Under the pieces are notes generated by a model, which was not told the DNA's origin, did not search any database, and worked only from the letters and a program-made list of their open reading frames with translations. A DNA stretch of 55,977 bases from UBA6136 sp044237765 (lineage in GTDB: Bacteria; Pseudomonadota; Gammaproteobacteria; Methylococcales; Methylococcaceae). Position numbers and translations under genes: made by a program. Position 1 is the stretch's first letter. Each line of letters opens with the position of its first letter. Of this stretch, positions 26,213 through 35,555 are shown in pieces. The stretch covers positions 1 to 55,977 of the forward strand of contig JBIIEQ010000011.1 in assembly GCA_044237765.1 (NCBI GenBank), in the 5' to 3' direction.

Positions 26213-26652
26213 ACGACACCGAACGCGCCATCATCAATGGCTTGCAAGGAGGCTTTCCGGTCTGCGAACGGCCGTTTCTCGCCGCTGCCGAACAGCTTGG
26301 CTTGAGCGAGGAAACCTTGATCAATGGGCTTCGCTGCCTGCTGGACAACGGGACCCTTAGTCGTTTTGGCCCGATGTACCACGCCGAACGCCTTGGGGGT
26401 GCCCTGAGTCTGGTTGCCATGGAAATCCCAGCTGCAGATTTCGATCGGGTCGCCGAGCAAGTCAATGCCTTTCCGGAGGTGGCTCACAACTATGCCCGCG
26501 ACCATGCCTTGAACATGTGGTTTGTGCTGGCGACCGAAAAACCCGAGCGCAAGGACTGGATACTCGGCGAGATCGAGCGGGAGACGGGCTATCGTGCCTA
26601 TGACATGCCCAAACTCGCGGAATATTTTGTCGGCCTGCGACTGGAGGTCTGA
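26209..26652 (+). CDS. nirG: Siroheme decarboxylase subunit NirG
   Basis: The 147-aa protein is a paralogue of NirD with the core VAHNYARDHALNMWFVL and the same Lrp-type N-terminal helices (AAEQLGLSEETLINGLRCLL). It should pair with NirH in the siroheme decarboxylase complex. Four separate genes D, L, G, H are kept here, as in Pseudomonas, rather than the DL fusion seen in Paracoccus. Confidence 0.86.
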   Translation: MNDTERAIINGLQGGFPVCERPFLAAAEQLGLSEETLINGLRCLLDNGTLSRFGPMYHAERLGGALSLVAMEIPAADFDRVAEQVNAFPEVAHNYARDHALNMWFVLATEKPERKDWILGEIERETGYRAYDMPKLAEYFVGLRLEV

Positions 26653-26655
26653 GGC

Positions 26656-27147
26656 ATGGACGATCCCATCCTCCTGGATGAAACCGACCGCCGGATCATC
26701 CGAGCCACTCAATCCGGTTTGCCGCTGGTACCAAGGCCCTACCATGTCATTGCCGAGAAACTTGGATTGACGGCGGATGAGGTCATGGCGCGAATCGAGG
26801 ATCTGATCGAGTTCGGCATCATCCGCCGTATCGGCGCGGTGCCCAATCACTACAAGCTGGGTTACACCGCCAATGGCATGACGGTCTGGGATGTGCCGGA
26901 CGAGCAGGTGGATGTCCTCGGGAAGCGCATCGGCGCGCTCGATTGCGTGTCCCACTGCTATCATCGGCCCCGTTATCTTCCCCAATGGCCCTATAACCTG
27001 TTTGCCATGGTTCATGGCCGCAGTCGAGAAGAGGTAGAAGCCAAGGCGAACACCATTGCCGGATTATTGGGCGAACACAATCGGGCCCATACGATTCTCT
27101 ACAGTACCCGCATCCTCAAGAAAACCGGCCTGCGGATCGGGGACTGA
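26656..27147 (+). CDS. nirH: Siroheme decarboxylase subunit NirH
   Basis: The 163-aa protein is a paralogue of NirL with GMTVWDVPDEQV...SHCYHRPRYLPQWPYNLFAMVHG. The conserved His and Tyr/Arg pattern of AhbB-type subunits is present. It follows nirG after 3 bp and precedes nirJ by 23 bp, completing the decarboxylase set. Confidence 0.87.
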   Translation: MDDPILLDETDRRIIRATQSGLPLVPRPYHVIAEKLGLTADEVMARIEDLIEFGIIRRIGAVPNHYKLGYTANGMTVWDVPDEQVDVLGKRIGALDCVSHCYHRPRYLPQWPYNLFAMVHGRSREEVEAKANTIAGLLGEHNRAHTILYSTRILKKTGLRIGD

Positions 27148-27170
27148 GTTTCACATCCAAGCCAAGCATC

Positions 27171-28349
27171 ATGTTCAGAGTCAGTCAGTACATGGCCGAA
27201 TTGCTCAAGCCACCCCTAGCCGAGTTGCCGGCGACATCGGGACGTCGTCGCCTGCCTGGCCCCGTGGTGATCTGGAACCTCATTCGTCGCTGCAATCTGA
27301 CCTGCAAGCATTGCTACACCACTTCCGCGGATATCAATTTTCCGGGTGAACTGAGCACGAGTGAGGTGTTCACCGTAATGGACGACCTCAAGTCATTCCA
27401 TGTGCCGGTTCTGATCCTCTCCGGCGGTGAGCCGCTTTTGCGTAAGGATATCTTTGGTATCGCCCTGCGAGCCAAGCAGATGGGTTTCTATGTGGGCCTC
27501 TCCAGCAACGGCACGCTGATTACCGAAGATAATATCGATGCCATCGACGCCATCGGCTTCGATTATGTCGGCATTAGCATCGATGGCATGCGCGAAACCC
27601 ATGATGCATTCCGCCGGAGCGAGGGTTCCTTTGATGCGTCATTGCGGGGTGTAAGGCTTTGCCGTGAACGCGGAATCAAGGTGGGGCTGCGCTTCACCCT
27701 GACCCAGGACAATGTGGATGATTTTCCGGGGATGCTGAAGCTCATGGAGGATGAGGATGTCGACAAGTTCTACCTCTCGCACCTCAATTATGGCGGCCGT
27801 GGCAACCGTAATCGCAAGTATGACGCCGTGCATGCGATGACCCGGCAGGTCATGGATGCCCTGTTTGAAAAATGTCTGGAACGGCTTCGTTCCGGTCGCC
27901 CCGCCGAATTCGTGACCGGCAACAACGACGCCGATGGAGTTTATCTACTGAACTGGGTCCGACGGCGTTTTCCCGAGCATGTGGACTCCATTCATTCCCG
28001 CCTCAGGCAATGGGGTGGCAATGCGTCCGGCGTCAATATCGCCAATATCGACAACCTGGGGAATGTGCACCCTGACACCTTCTGGTGGCACTACACACTC
28101 GGCAATCTGCGTGAACGGCCATTTTCGGACATTTGGAGCGATCTTTCTGACCCGCTCATGGCCGGTCTCAAGCAGAGTCCACGTCCGGTCGAGGGGCGTT
28201 GTGCGGCCTGTGGTTATCTCGATATCTGCAATGGAAACACCCGCGTTCGTGCCCATCAGACCACCGGAAACGCTTGGGCGGAAGATCCCGGTTGCTACCT
28301 GACCGATGAGGAAATTGGCCTCACCGTAGACCCAGCCCGATTCAATTGA
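27171..28349 (+). CDS. nirJ: Radical SAM heme d1 synthase NirJ
   Basis: The 392-aa protein has the radical SAM cluster CNLTCKHC (Cys41, Cys45, Cys48), a TIM-barrel core and a C-terminal SPASM/twitch region with several cysteines (RCAACGYLDICNGN and GCYLTDEE). NirJ replaces two propionates of didecarboxysiroheme by oxo groups in the cytoplasm. Length is typical. It lies between nirH and cysG, in the expected operon position. Confidence 0.93.
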   Translation: MFRVSQYMAELLKPPLAELPATSGRRRLPGPVVIWNLIRRCNLTCKHCYTTSADINFPGELSTSEVFTVMDDLKSFHVPVLILSGGEPLLRKDIFGIALRAKQMGFYVGLSSNGTLITEDNIDAIDAIGFDYVGISIDGMRETHDAFRRSEGSFDASLRGVRLCRERGIKVGLRFTLTQDNVDDFPGMLKLMEDEDVDKFYLSHLNYGGRGNRNRKYDAVHAMTRQVMDALFEKCLERLRSGRPAEFVTGNNDADGVYLLNWVRRRFPEHVDSIHSRLRQWGGNASGVNIANIDNLGNVHPDTFWWHYTLGNLRERPFSDIWSDLSDPLMAGLKQSPRPVEGRCAACGYLDICNGNTRVRAHQTTGNAWAEDPGCYLTDEEIGLTVDPARFN

Positions 28350-28362
28350 AGCCCTTTTGCCC

Positions 28363-29769
28363 ATGAACTACCTGCCAATTTTCATGAAGCTGTCAGGCCA
28401 GCGATGCCTGGTGATCGGAGGAGGGGAGGTGGCCGCCCGCAAGGTGGGGGCCTTGCTCCGGGCGCAGGGTTCCGTGACTGTGATATCACCCGAATTGGGC
28501 GCCGAATTATCGGCCTGGGTTCAGGATCAACGGGTAACCCATATCCGGAAAACGTTCGATCCGGCTGACATCGACGGCTTCAATCTGGTTATTTCCGCCA
28601 CGAACCGTCGCGATGTCAATGAATCAGTGGCCGCATCGGCCAGAGCGCGCAACATCCCCGTCAATGTCGTGGATTGCCCGGAACTCTGTTCCTTCATCTT
28701 TCCCGCCATTGTCGACCGTTCGCCGGTGGTCATTGCGGTGTCCACCGGGGGTGCTTCCCCGGTCCTTGCCCGCCTGGTCCGCGCTCGTTTGGAAACTGCT
28801 CTGCCTGCCGCCTACGGTCGGCTGGCCAACCTGGCTGAAAGCGGTCGGCTGCGGGTTAAAAAAGCCATCCCCGACGCCACCCGAAGAAGGCGATTCTGGG
28901 AGTCCACCTTGCAGGGTGGACTGGCCGACCTCATCTTCTCGGGCCGAGATGATGAGGCACAGCTTCATTTTGATCGCCTGCTCGAGGCCGAATCCAGAGA
29001 AACCCCAGAGGGGGTGGGGTTTGTTTCCCTGGTAGGCGCCGGCCCTGGTGATCCTGATCTCCTGACGCTGAAGGCACTGCGAACGCTGCAGGAGGCCGAT
29101 GTCATCGTCTACGACCGGCTGGTTTCTCCTGAGATCATGCGGCTTTCGCGCACCGATGCCGAGAAGATCAACGCGGGCAAGGCCAGCAGTCGGCACACGC
29201 TGCCGCAGGAGGAAATCAATCAACTGCTGGTGCGGCTGGCGAGGGAAGGAAAAAAGGTGGTCCGCCTCAAGGGCGGCGATCCATTTATTTTCGGCCGTGG
29301 CGGGGAGGAGATTGAAACCCTCATGGCCGAGGGTATTCCCTTTCAAATTGTCCCGGGCGTCACGGCAGCGACCGGATGTGCCGCCTATGCGGGTATTCCC
29401 CTGACCCATCGTGACCATGCCCAATCCGTGGCTTTCGTCACCGGGCACTCCCGCGAGGGGCTGGGCAGCACGGTCGACTGGCAAAAGCTGGTCAATCCGC
29501 AGCAAACGCTGGTGGTTTACATGGGGTTGCAGGCTTTGCCGCAGATTCGGGATCAGATAATTGCGCACGGTTGCGAGCCGATGATGCCGGCCGCCATCAT
29601 CGAGCAGGGCACCACACCAGGCCAGCGGGTGGTGACGGGAACGCTCGGGGACCTTTATGAAAAGGCGACTGAAGCCGGCATCGAATCGCCCGCGCTGATC
29701 ATTATTGGACGGGTCGTGGAGCTACAACAGAAACTCGCCTGGTTTCAAGGATCAGTCGATTCGGTTTAG
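28363..29769 (+). CDS. cysG: Siroheme synthase CysG (fused), acting as NirE in this operon
   Basis: The ATG at 28363 gives the canonical start MNYLPIFMKLSGQRCLVIGG; an upstream TTG at 28357 is unlikely. The 468-aa protein has an N-terminal NAD-dependent precorrin-2 dehydrogenase/ferrochelatase (GGGEVAARK, residues 20-28) and a C-terminal uroporphyrinogen-III methyltransferase (VGAGPGDPDLLTLKAL, VIVYDRLVSPEI, RLKGGDPFIFGRGGEE). It converts uroporphyrinogen III to siroheme. Most d1 clusters carry only nirE (the methyltransferase half); here the whole siroheme pathway is supplied in one gene, 13 bp after nirJ. Confidence 0.93.
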   Translation: MNYLPIFMKLSGQRCLVIGGGEVAARKVGALLRAQGSVTVISPELGAELSAWVQDQRVTHIRKTFDPADIDGFNLVISATNRRDVNESVAASARARNIPVNVVDCPELCSFIFPAIVDRSPVVIAVSTGGASPVLARLVRARLETALPAAYGRLANLAESGRLRVKKAIPDATRRRRFWESTLQGGLADLIFSGRDDEAQLHFDRLLEAESRETPEGVGFVSLVGAGPGDPDLLTLKALRTLQEADVIVYDRLVSPEIMRLSRTDAEKINAGKASSRHTLPQEEINQLLVRLAREGKKVVRLKGGDPFIFGRGGEEIETLMAEGIPFQIVPGVTAATGCAAYAGIPLTHRDHAQSVAFVTGHSREGLGSTVDWQKLVNPQQTLVVYMGLQALPQIRDQIIAHGCEPMMPAAIIEQGTTPGQRVVTGTLGDLYEKATEAGIESPALIIIGRVVELQQKLAWFQGSVDSV

Positions 29770-29806
29770 TATTTACCGAAAATTTACCGAAACGGAGCTC
29801 TGAAGA

Positions 29807-30130
29807 ATGATGTCAACGCAAGTAAAGCTGATCGCCGGATTATTGGGTGCGACATTGGTCGGTGGCTGCGCCTGGGTTGATCTCAAGCCGCAAGGACAGA
29901 ATGTGAGGTTGCTGACCGAGCGTGATGTCAAAAACTGCAAGCGGATTGGTCACGTGACCTCGAACACCACGGCCAGCATCGCCTATGTGCCGCGCGACGA
30001 TGATTCGGTCAACGAAGAATTGCGCAACCTCGGCCGTAACTATGCCGGCGATATGGGCGGCAACGCCATCGTGCCGACGGGTCCGGCGATTCGTGGTGAA
30101 CAATCGTTCAATGTCTATCACTGCCACTGA
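29807..30130 (+). CDS. DUF4156-like lipoprotein
   Basis: The 107-aa product has a lipoprotein signal (LLGATLVGGC, Cys about 21). The mature domain has a conserved-looking NCKRIGHVTS stretch and ends in a Cys-His pair (FNVYHCH); two cysteines could bond. The pattern VRLLTERDVKNCKRIG...NDLxRNYAGDMGGNAIV is that of the DUF4156 family of unknown function. GGAG lies about 10 nt upstream of the start. It converges with tilS, 11 bp apart. Confidence 0.75.
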   Translation: MMSTQVKLIAGLLGATLVGGCAWVDLKPQGQNVRLLTERDVKNCKRIGHVTSNTTASIAYVPRDDDSVNEELRNLGRNYAGDMGGNAIVPTGPAIRGEQSFNVYHCH

Positions 30131-30141
30131 TTGTTGCTGAA

Positions 30142-31551
30142 CTACCCTGAACCCAGGTTGAAAGGGATGGGGTTCAGGCCGGCCGGGGGCGTCCATTCCA
30201 GCCGGATATGCGGCGACCCCGCTTCGGTGGCTGCAAAGTCGCTGGAATTCCAGAAGCCCCCGACGCTGGCGAGCTGATTGTCCAGATAGACAAGAGGAAT
30301 TCTCTCCCTGATCCAGGTCGGCATGGCCACTTCCTGGAACAGCTTCTTAAGCTCGTGTGATCCCGTCCGCCTTGGCAGCCTGAGCCGTTCGCCTCCCTGT
30401 CGATACCGGACTTCTACCCGCGACCTTTCCCATCGTTCGCGGCAAAGACCCCCCTGGTTGCTGGGGATCATCGTTAATTCGCCATATCCGTCCAGTTTCA
30501 GAGTGTCCTGGCCGGGCGGCCAGTCCCGAATGGTCTTGTTATCCACTGAAGCGAGTAGCGGCAACACATACAGCCCGCCACGATGACGGCAGACTTGAGC
30601 GTCCTGCCATCGTACCCGGGGATTTCGATCTGGCCCGGCACCCAGTCCTTCCCTCAAGATGCGTTCGATAACGACCGTATTGGGCATCCGGTAACCGGCG
30701 GTGCTGATCCATGCTCTCAAGGCCAGTTTTTGCCTTTTTAAATCCAGAGCGGCCAGGCGATCAGTGCTGATGGCCGCGCCATTGGGTTCAAGGAGGTCAT
30801 TCAGCATTGTCTGCGCCTCGGCAGCCAGCAGTTCGCTGGCCTCGGCACAATGCCGGGCGGTCCTGGCCAGCGTCTGGCTTAGGCTGGGCCAGCGTGACTG
30901 CAACAAAGGGACGACTTGCTGCCGTAGAAAGTTACGATCGAAAGCCGAATCCGCATTGCTCGAATCCTCCACCCAATTCAGGTGACTGAGCGTTGCATAG
31001 GCAAGGAGGTCGGCGCGGGTGAGTTCCAGGAAAGGCCGTAGCAAGGTTCCATGGCCAAACTCCGCTTGTACGGGCATAGCTGCCAGTCCATTCAGTCCTG
31101 AACCGCGAAACAATTGCAGCAGCACCGTTTCCGCCTGATCATCCCGATGCTGGGCCAGAAGAACGGCATCTCCCGGACCCACCAGGGATTCGATAGCCTG
31201 GTAACGAGCGGTTCTGGCAGTTTCCTCCGGGCTTTGCCTCGGGCGTCTTGCCGCATCCACTGTCAGGACCGAGAGCGGGATCTTCAGCAAATCGCAAGTT
31301 TGTTGGCAATGCGCGGTCCAGGCATCAGCCTCATGATGCAGGCCATGATGGATATGGACCGCCCTGATCGAAACGGCGGGTTTGGCGGCAACTATCGCGG
31401 CAGCGCAGTGAAGGAGTACCGTCGAATCCAGCCCCCCACTGTAGGCAACCCAATAGGTTGGGGAGGGTGGATAACGGTCAAGAAACCGCTCAAGGTGAGC
31501 GGATAGGGTTTCTGGCGAGATGGGAGTTTGTCGGCAGGCCGCGTCAGGCAT
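30142..31551 (-). CDS. tilS: tRNA(Ile)-lysidine synthetase TilS
   Basis: The protein (469 aa from MPDAACRQ at 31551; an in-frame ATG at 31572 would add 7 residues) has the PP-loop SGGLDST near residues 38-44 and the N-type ATPase core (LLAQHRDDQAETVLLQLFRGSGLNGLAAM). The TilS-specific central and C-terminal domains follow, with RYRQGGERLRLP and LKKLFQEVAMPTWIRERIPLV. It converts C34 of tRNA-Ile(CAU) to lysidine. The start overlaps the end of accA by 8 bp, an arrangement seen in other gammaproteobacteria. Confidence 0.93.
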   Translation of the reverse strand: MPDAACRQTPISPETLSAHLERFLDRYPPSPTYWVAYSGGLDSTVLLHCAAAIVAAKPAVSIRAVHIHHGLHHEADAWTAHCQQTCDLLKIPLSVLTVDAARRPRQSPEETARTARYQAIESLVGPGDAVLLAQHRDDQAETVLLQLFRGSGLNGLAAMPVQAEFGHGTLLRPFLELTRADLLAYATLSHLNWVEDSSNADSAFDRNFLRQQVVPLLQSRWPSLSQTLARTARHCAEASELLAAEAQTMLNDLLEPNGAAISTDRLAALDLKRQKLALRAWISTAGYRMPNTVVIERILREGLGAGPDRNPRVRWQDAQVCRHRGGLYVLPLLASVDNKTIRDWPPGQDTLKLDGYGELTMIPSNQGGLCRERWERSRVEVRYRQGGERLRLPRRTGSHELKKLFQEVAMPTWIRERIPLVYLDNQLASVGGFWNSSDFAATEAGSPHIRLEWTPPAGLNPIPFNLGSG

Positions 31552-32509
31552 TGGCCTCTTCGTATACGCCATAGGACATCAGCCGCTGATAGCGAGCCTC
31601 CACCAACTGATCCAATGGAAGAGTTTTCAACTCCTGCAAATTGCGCTTCAGCGCTTGCCTGAGGTATTCGGCGGTCAGTTCACGGTTACGGTGACAGCCG
31701 CCGATGGGTTCGCGGACGATTTCGTCGATGAGCCCCAGTTCCAGCAGGCGTTCAGAGGTAATCCCCATGGCTTCCGCGGCCAGTTCGGCCTTTTGCGCAC
31801 TCTTCCAAAGAATGGAGGCACAGCCCTCGGGGGAAATCACGGAATAGGTACTGTATTGCAGCATCAACAGTCGGTCACCCACGCCAATCGCCAAGGCGCC
31901 GCCTGAACCGCCTTCGCCAATGACGGTGCAGATGATAGGGGTTTTGAGTGTGGACATCTCAAACAGGTTGCGGGCGATGGCTTCGCTTTGCCCGCGCTCT
32001 TCCGCATTGATCCCCGGGTAAGCACCGGGGGTATCGATCAGGCAGATGATCGGTACATTGAAGCGCTCGGCTAGTTTCATCAGACGCAGGGCCTTGCGAT
32101 AACCCTCAGGTCGCGGCATGCCAAAGTTACGATAGATCTTCTCCTTGGTGTCACGGCCTTTCTGATGCCCGATGACCATGACGGGAATCCCTTCCAGTTT
32201 CGCCAGGCCGCCAACAATGGCTGGATCATCGGCAAAGGCTCGATCTCCATGTAACTCATGAAAATCCTCGAACATCATCTGGACATAGTCGAGGGTATAG
32301 GGCCGCAGCGGGTGACGGGAAAGCTGGGAAATTTGCCAGGCGCTCAGATGGGAGAACACCGACTCGGTGAGCTTGCGGCTCTTGTCCTCGAGCTTGGTAA
32401 TCTCCTCACTGATGTTGATCTCATTGTCAAAGCCCATACGGCGAAGTTCGTCGATTTTGGCTTGAAGATCGGCGATGGGCTGTTCGAAATCGAGAAAATT
32501 GAGATCCAT
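31544..32509 (-). CDS. accA: Acetyl-CoA carboxylase carboxyltransferase subunit alpha
   Basis: The start at 32509 (MDLNFLDFEQPIADLQAKI) is the family start; an upstream ATG at 32584 adds an unrelated 25 residues. The 321-aa protein carries the crotonase-fold core with ERFNVPIICLIDTPGAYPGI and GEGGSGGALAIGVGDRLLML, the CoA-binding oxyanion region. With AccD it transfers the carboxyl group from biotin to acetyl-CoA, the first step of fatty-acid synthesis. It overlaps tilS. Confidence 0.96.
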   Translation of the reverse strand: MDLNFLDFEQPIADLQAKIDELRRMGFDNEINISEEITKLEDKSRKLTESVFSHLSAWQISQLSRHPLRPYTLDYVQMMFEDFHELHGDRAFADDPAIVGGLAKLEGIPVMVIGHQKGRDTKEKIYRNFGMPRPEGYRKALRLMKLAERFNVPIICLIDTPGAYPGINAEERGQSEAIARNLFEMSTLKTPIICTVIGEGGSGGALAIGVGDRLLMLQYSTYSVISPEGCASILWKSAQKAELAAEAMGITSERLLELGLIDEIVREPIGGCHRNRELTAEYLRQALKRNLQELKTLPLDQLVEARYQRLMSYGVYEEANA

Positions 32510-32541
32510 GCTGGCGTCCCGCGAACCGGAAAAAAGAGCCC

Positions 32542-33261
32542 TTATTCTAACACCTCGGCCAGAAAATCCTGCAGGCTCTGCCATGATCGGCGGTCCGCCG
32601 CAGGGTCGTAGACCGTGCCTATGGACTGATCATTGGCCTTTGGATTGGTGAATGCATGGGCGGTGTTACCGTAGAGGTGAATCTGCCAGTCTGCCTGGCA
32701 TGCCGTGAGTTCGTTCCCCAGGGCTACCGCATCTTTCGGTGGTGCCATTGGGTCATCGAATCCATGGAGAACCAGCACCTTGGCCTGGATGGGACGACGG
32801 ACCTGATCATCCGCCGGTCCGAGTAAGCCATGAAAACTGACCACGCCCTGTATATCCGCGCCACTTCGGGCCAGATCCAGTACGCACAGACCACCAAAAC
32901 AGAAGCCGATGGCCGCGATTCGGTTGGATTCCACTTCGGGCTGCTGGCGCAGAGCGTCCAGCCCGGCCTGGATGCGGCCCAGCAAGAGCCGACGGTCGGC
33001 CATCAATCCGCCCATCAGGCGTGAGCATTCCTCGGGCCCGTTGCCCACTCTAGCCTCACCATACATATCCAGCGCCAAGGCGACATAACCGAGTTCGGCC
33101 AGCTGCCGGGCCTTGCCGATTGCAAAATCATCCCGACCTGCCCAGGTGGGCGCGATCAGAACCCCGGGCCTTGGAGTTGAATCGCCGCCTTCAAAGGCCA
33201 GGAAACCCTCGCAACGGGTCTCGTCATGGGAATATTCAAGTGTTCGGGTCATCAGGGCCAT
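32542..33261 (-). CDS. Dienelactone hydrolase-family protein
   Basis: The start at 33261 (MALMTRTLEYS, 239 aa) has GGAG 9 nt upstream; ATGs at 33276 and 33252 are alternatives. The alpha/beta hydrolase core has the nucleophile GFCFGGLCVLD (Cys rather than Ser, as in DLH), an acidic residue in HGFDDPMAP and the catalytic His in YGNTAHAF. Many chromosomal homologues have unknown ester substrates. It is 32 bp upstream of accA and on the same strand. Confidence 0.87.
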   Translation of the reverse strand: MALMTRTLEYSHDETRCEGFLAFEGGDSTPRPGVLIAPTWAGRDDFAIGKARQLAELGYVALALDMYGEARVGNGPEECSRLMGGLMADRRLLLGRIQAGLDALRQQPEVESNRIAAIGFCFGGLCVLDLARSGADIQGVVSFHGLLGPADDQVRRPIQAKVLVLHGFDDPMAPPKDAVALGNELTACQADWQIHLYGNTAHAFTNPKANDQSIGTVYDPAADRRSWQSLQDFLAEVLE

Positions 33262-33441
33262 CTCGGCGATCTCCATGGGGTTGAGTGATTCTTGTCAATG
33301 TCGTGGGATAGGTCGAATTCTCCCTTGCCTTGACGCTCATGCGGCTATAACGGACCATGCGGCTCACCTGTTGAGCGGCATCCCGAACAAGGGCCGCCAT
33401 TCCATTCAGCGCTGCTGACGCAAGCTTGAGGCATCCATTCC

Positions 33442-34362
33442 ATGAGTTCAATCCAGAATCTTCCCGTCATCCGGGCACTGCTCGCAACACCGGTTTACCA
33501 GAGGTTTTCAACCTTGCCCCCCCTGGGGCAAAAATTGGTGTTGGTGGGGTCGCTGACGTTTCTGGTCTCGGTGATATTGACGCTCGTCTATTTCTTTGTC
33601 GACCGCATCATCGCCATCGGTTCGCTGTCCAGCATCCTCGCCGGCCTGGCGACTGGGGTGGGGGCATTGCCGGTGCTTTTCTACAAGCAGATCACCCACA
33701 AAACGCTGAATACCATGCTCGGTGCAGCCGCTGGCGTCATGCTCGCTGCCACCGCCTTTTCCCTCATCGTTCCCGGTATTCAGGTCGGCAACCAACTATG
33801 GCCGGGCTATGGGGTCTATGTCGTGGCCGTCGGCATCATGGTGGGGGCCGGCTTTCTGGTGCTGGCCGACCAATGGTTACCCTATGAGAAATATCTTGAA
33901 CAGGGCGAAACCTTCGATTCCCTGCGCAAGGTCTGGTTATTCATTGCTGCTGTGACACTCCATAATCTGCCTGAAGGCGGCGCGGTGGGTGTAAGTTTCG
34001 GTGCCGGCGACTGGCACAACGGAGTGGCCCTGGCCACGGCGGTTGCGCTGCAGAATATCCCCGAAGGACTGGCGGTGGCGATGCCGCTGGTGGCCCTGGG
34101 TTATCGCCGCGAGCAGGCGGTGCTGATTGCCACCCTCACCGGCCTCATCGAGCCGATCGGGGGTGTACTGGGCGTCATCATGGCCTCGGCATTCCTGCCC
34201 CTGATGCCCATCGGCATGGCCTTTGCCGCCGGCGCCATGTTGTTCGTCATCAGCGATGACATCATTCCCGAAACCCAATCCCGCGGCAAAGCCCGCTACG
34301 CCACCTTTGCCATGATGGGTGGCTTCATTCTGATGATGATCCTCGACAATGTGATGACTTAA
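33442..34362 (+). CDS. ZIP-family metal transporter
   Basis: The 306-aa membrane protein has about eight predicted helices and the two ZIP metal-binding motifs HNLPEGGAVGVSFG (helix 4) and QNIPEGLAVAMPL (helix 5). ZIP proteins import Zn, Fe or Mn; which metal cannot be read from the sequence. The N-terminus has an extra soluble stretch of about 30 residues before the first helix. It is preceded by a 180-bp gap divergent from the dienelactone hydrolase gene and followed by 181 bp before the CRISPR locus. Confidence 0.87.
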   Translation: MSSIQNLPVIRALLATPVYQRFSTLPPLGQKLVLVGSLTFLVSVILTLVYFFVDRIIAIGSLSSILAGLATGVGALPVLFYKQITHKTLNTMLGAAAGVMLAATAFSLIVPGIQVGNQLWPGYGVYVVAVGIMVGAGFLVLADQWLPYEKYLEQGETFDSLRKVWLFIAAVTLHNLPEGGAVGVSFGAGDWHNGVALATAVALQNIPEGLAVAMPLVALGYRREQAVLIATLTGLIEPIGGVLGVIMASAFLPLMPIGMAFAAGAMLFVISDDIIPETQSRGKARYATFAMMGGFILMMILDNVMT

Positions 34363-34543
34363 CCACCGCTTGCCTGGGGCTGGACCACCAGACCGTTGCC
34401 CGGGGAGCCATGACAAGCCGGGAATAGGGTTACGCCAACTAAAGCGACGGGTTACACCGCAAGCTTGTCAAGTGGACGCCATCAAGTGAGGTGATTTCTA
34501 ATATCAACTCAACGCCACTTACCAAAAGGTACCGTCGACCGAT

Positions 34544-35500
34544 ATGGATGCGTCAACCCTGCCGCTGGCAAGCTTCGAATTCCGCTTCCAGACCGAGACG
34601 CCGATCAGCCTGCCGCCTTACCCCGGGTCGGCCTGGCGTGGTGCCCTGGGATGGTCGCTCAAACGCACGGTCTGTGTCATTCGGCATACCGCTTGCCCGG
34701 ATTGTCTGTTGTACCGGAGTTGCGTCTACCCCTACCTCTTTGAGACCCCACCTCCACCGGGCACCTCCAAGATGCGTAAATATACAGCGGCGCCTCATCC
34801 GTTCGTTCTGCAAATCGAGACCAGACAACAGGCAACGGATTACCGGCTCGGACTCGTGTTGATCGGTCGGGCTATTCGGCAGTTTCCCTATTTTGTTCAT
34901 GCGCTCAGAGAGGCAGGCGGGCAGGGTATTGGCAGTCAAAAACGCCGTTTTGACCTCAAGGAGGTTGGGCAAGCCCACGGTCCGAAGCTGACCGAATGGG
35001 ACATTGTTTACGAGGCAAACGAGCCCCTAAGCCTGCTTCAATCCGAACCGCCAGCAATACCCCCCGTTCCGGATTGGATTGTTCTGGAGATGCTCACCCC
35101 CCTGCGCATCAAGCGCGATAATCACCTGGTCACGCCGGCCCGGTTTCGTTTTTCTGACCTGATTAGCGCCCTTCTGAGGCGCATATCCCTGCTCAGCCAT
35201 TTCCACACCGACCACCCACTGGAAGCCGACTTCGCCGGATTGACCGCCCGGGCCGCGACCGTCGATCACCATGACCCCCGACTGCATTGGTACGACTGGA
35301 CCCGTTACTCCTCCCGTCAGGAAACTACACTTGATATGGGCGGTATCCTGGGCAGCATCTTGATAAGAGGCGAGGATATCCCCGAATTCTGGCCTTACCT
35401 TTGGCTGGGACAGTGGGTCCATGCCGGCAAGGGAGCCACGCTAGGGCTAGGCCGTTACCGCCTCAAGTCGGCAAGCTTGCCAGACCAGACCCCCGGCTAG
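34544..35500 (+). CDS. cas6: CRISPR pre-crRNA endonuclease Cas6
   Basis: The 318-aa protein has a Cas6-type C-terminal RAMP domain ending in the glycine-rich loop GKGATLGLGRYRL, matching the PF10040 family. A cysteine group in the N-terminal half (HTACPDCLLYRSC) may bind metal. It should cut the repeat transcript so that the crRNA keeps an 8-nt handle, here ATTAAGAC, before each spacer. It is the first gene of the co-directional type III-A locus. The start ATG has a weak AAAAGG about 15 nt upstream. Confidence 0.85.
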   Translation: MDASTLPLASFEFRFQTETPISLPPYPGSAWRGALGWSLKRTVCVIRHTACPDCLLYRSCVYPYLFETPPPPGTSKMRKYTAAPHPFVLQIETRQQATDYRLGLVLIGRAIRQFPYFVHALREAGGQGIGSQKRRFDLKEVGQAHGPKLTEWDIVYEANEPLSLLQSEPPAIPPVPDWIVLEMLTPLRIKRDNHLVTPARFRFSDLISALLRRISLLSHFHTDHPLEADFAGLTARAATVDHHDPRLHWYDWTRYSSRQETTLDMGGILGSILIRGEDIPEFWPYLWLGQWVHAGKGATLGLGRYRLKSASLPDQTPG

Positions 35501-35555
35501 GCTTCTGCAATACTCCGCAAAATAATCTTCAGCAACCGATTCCAGGAGAATCGCC

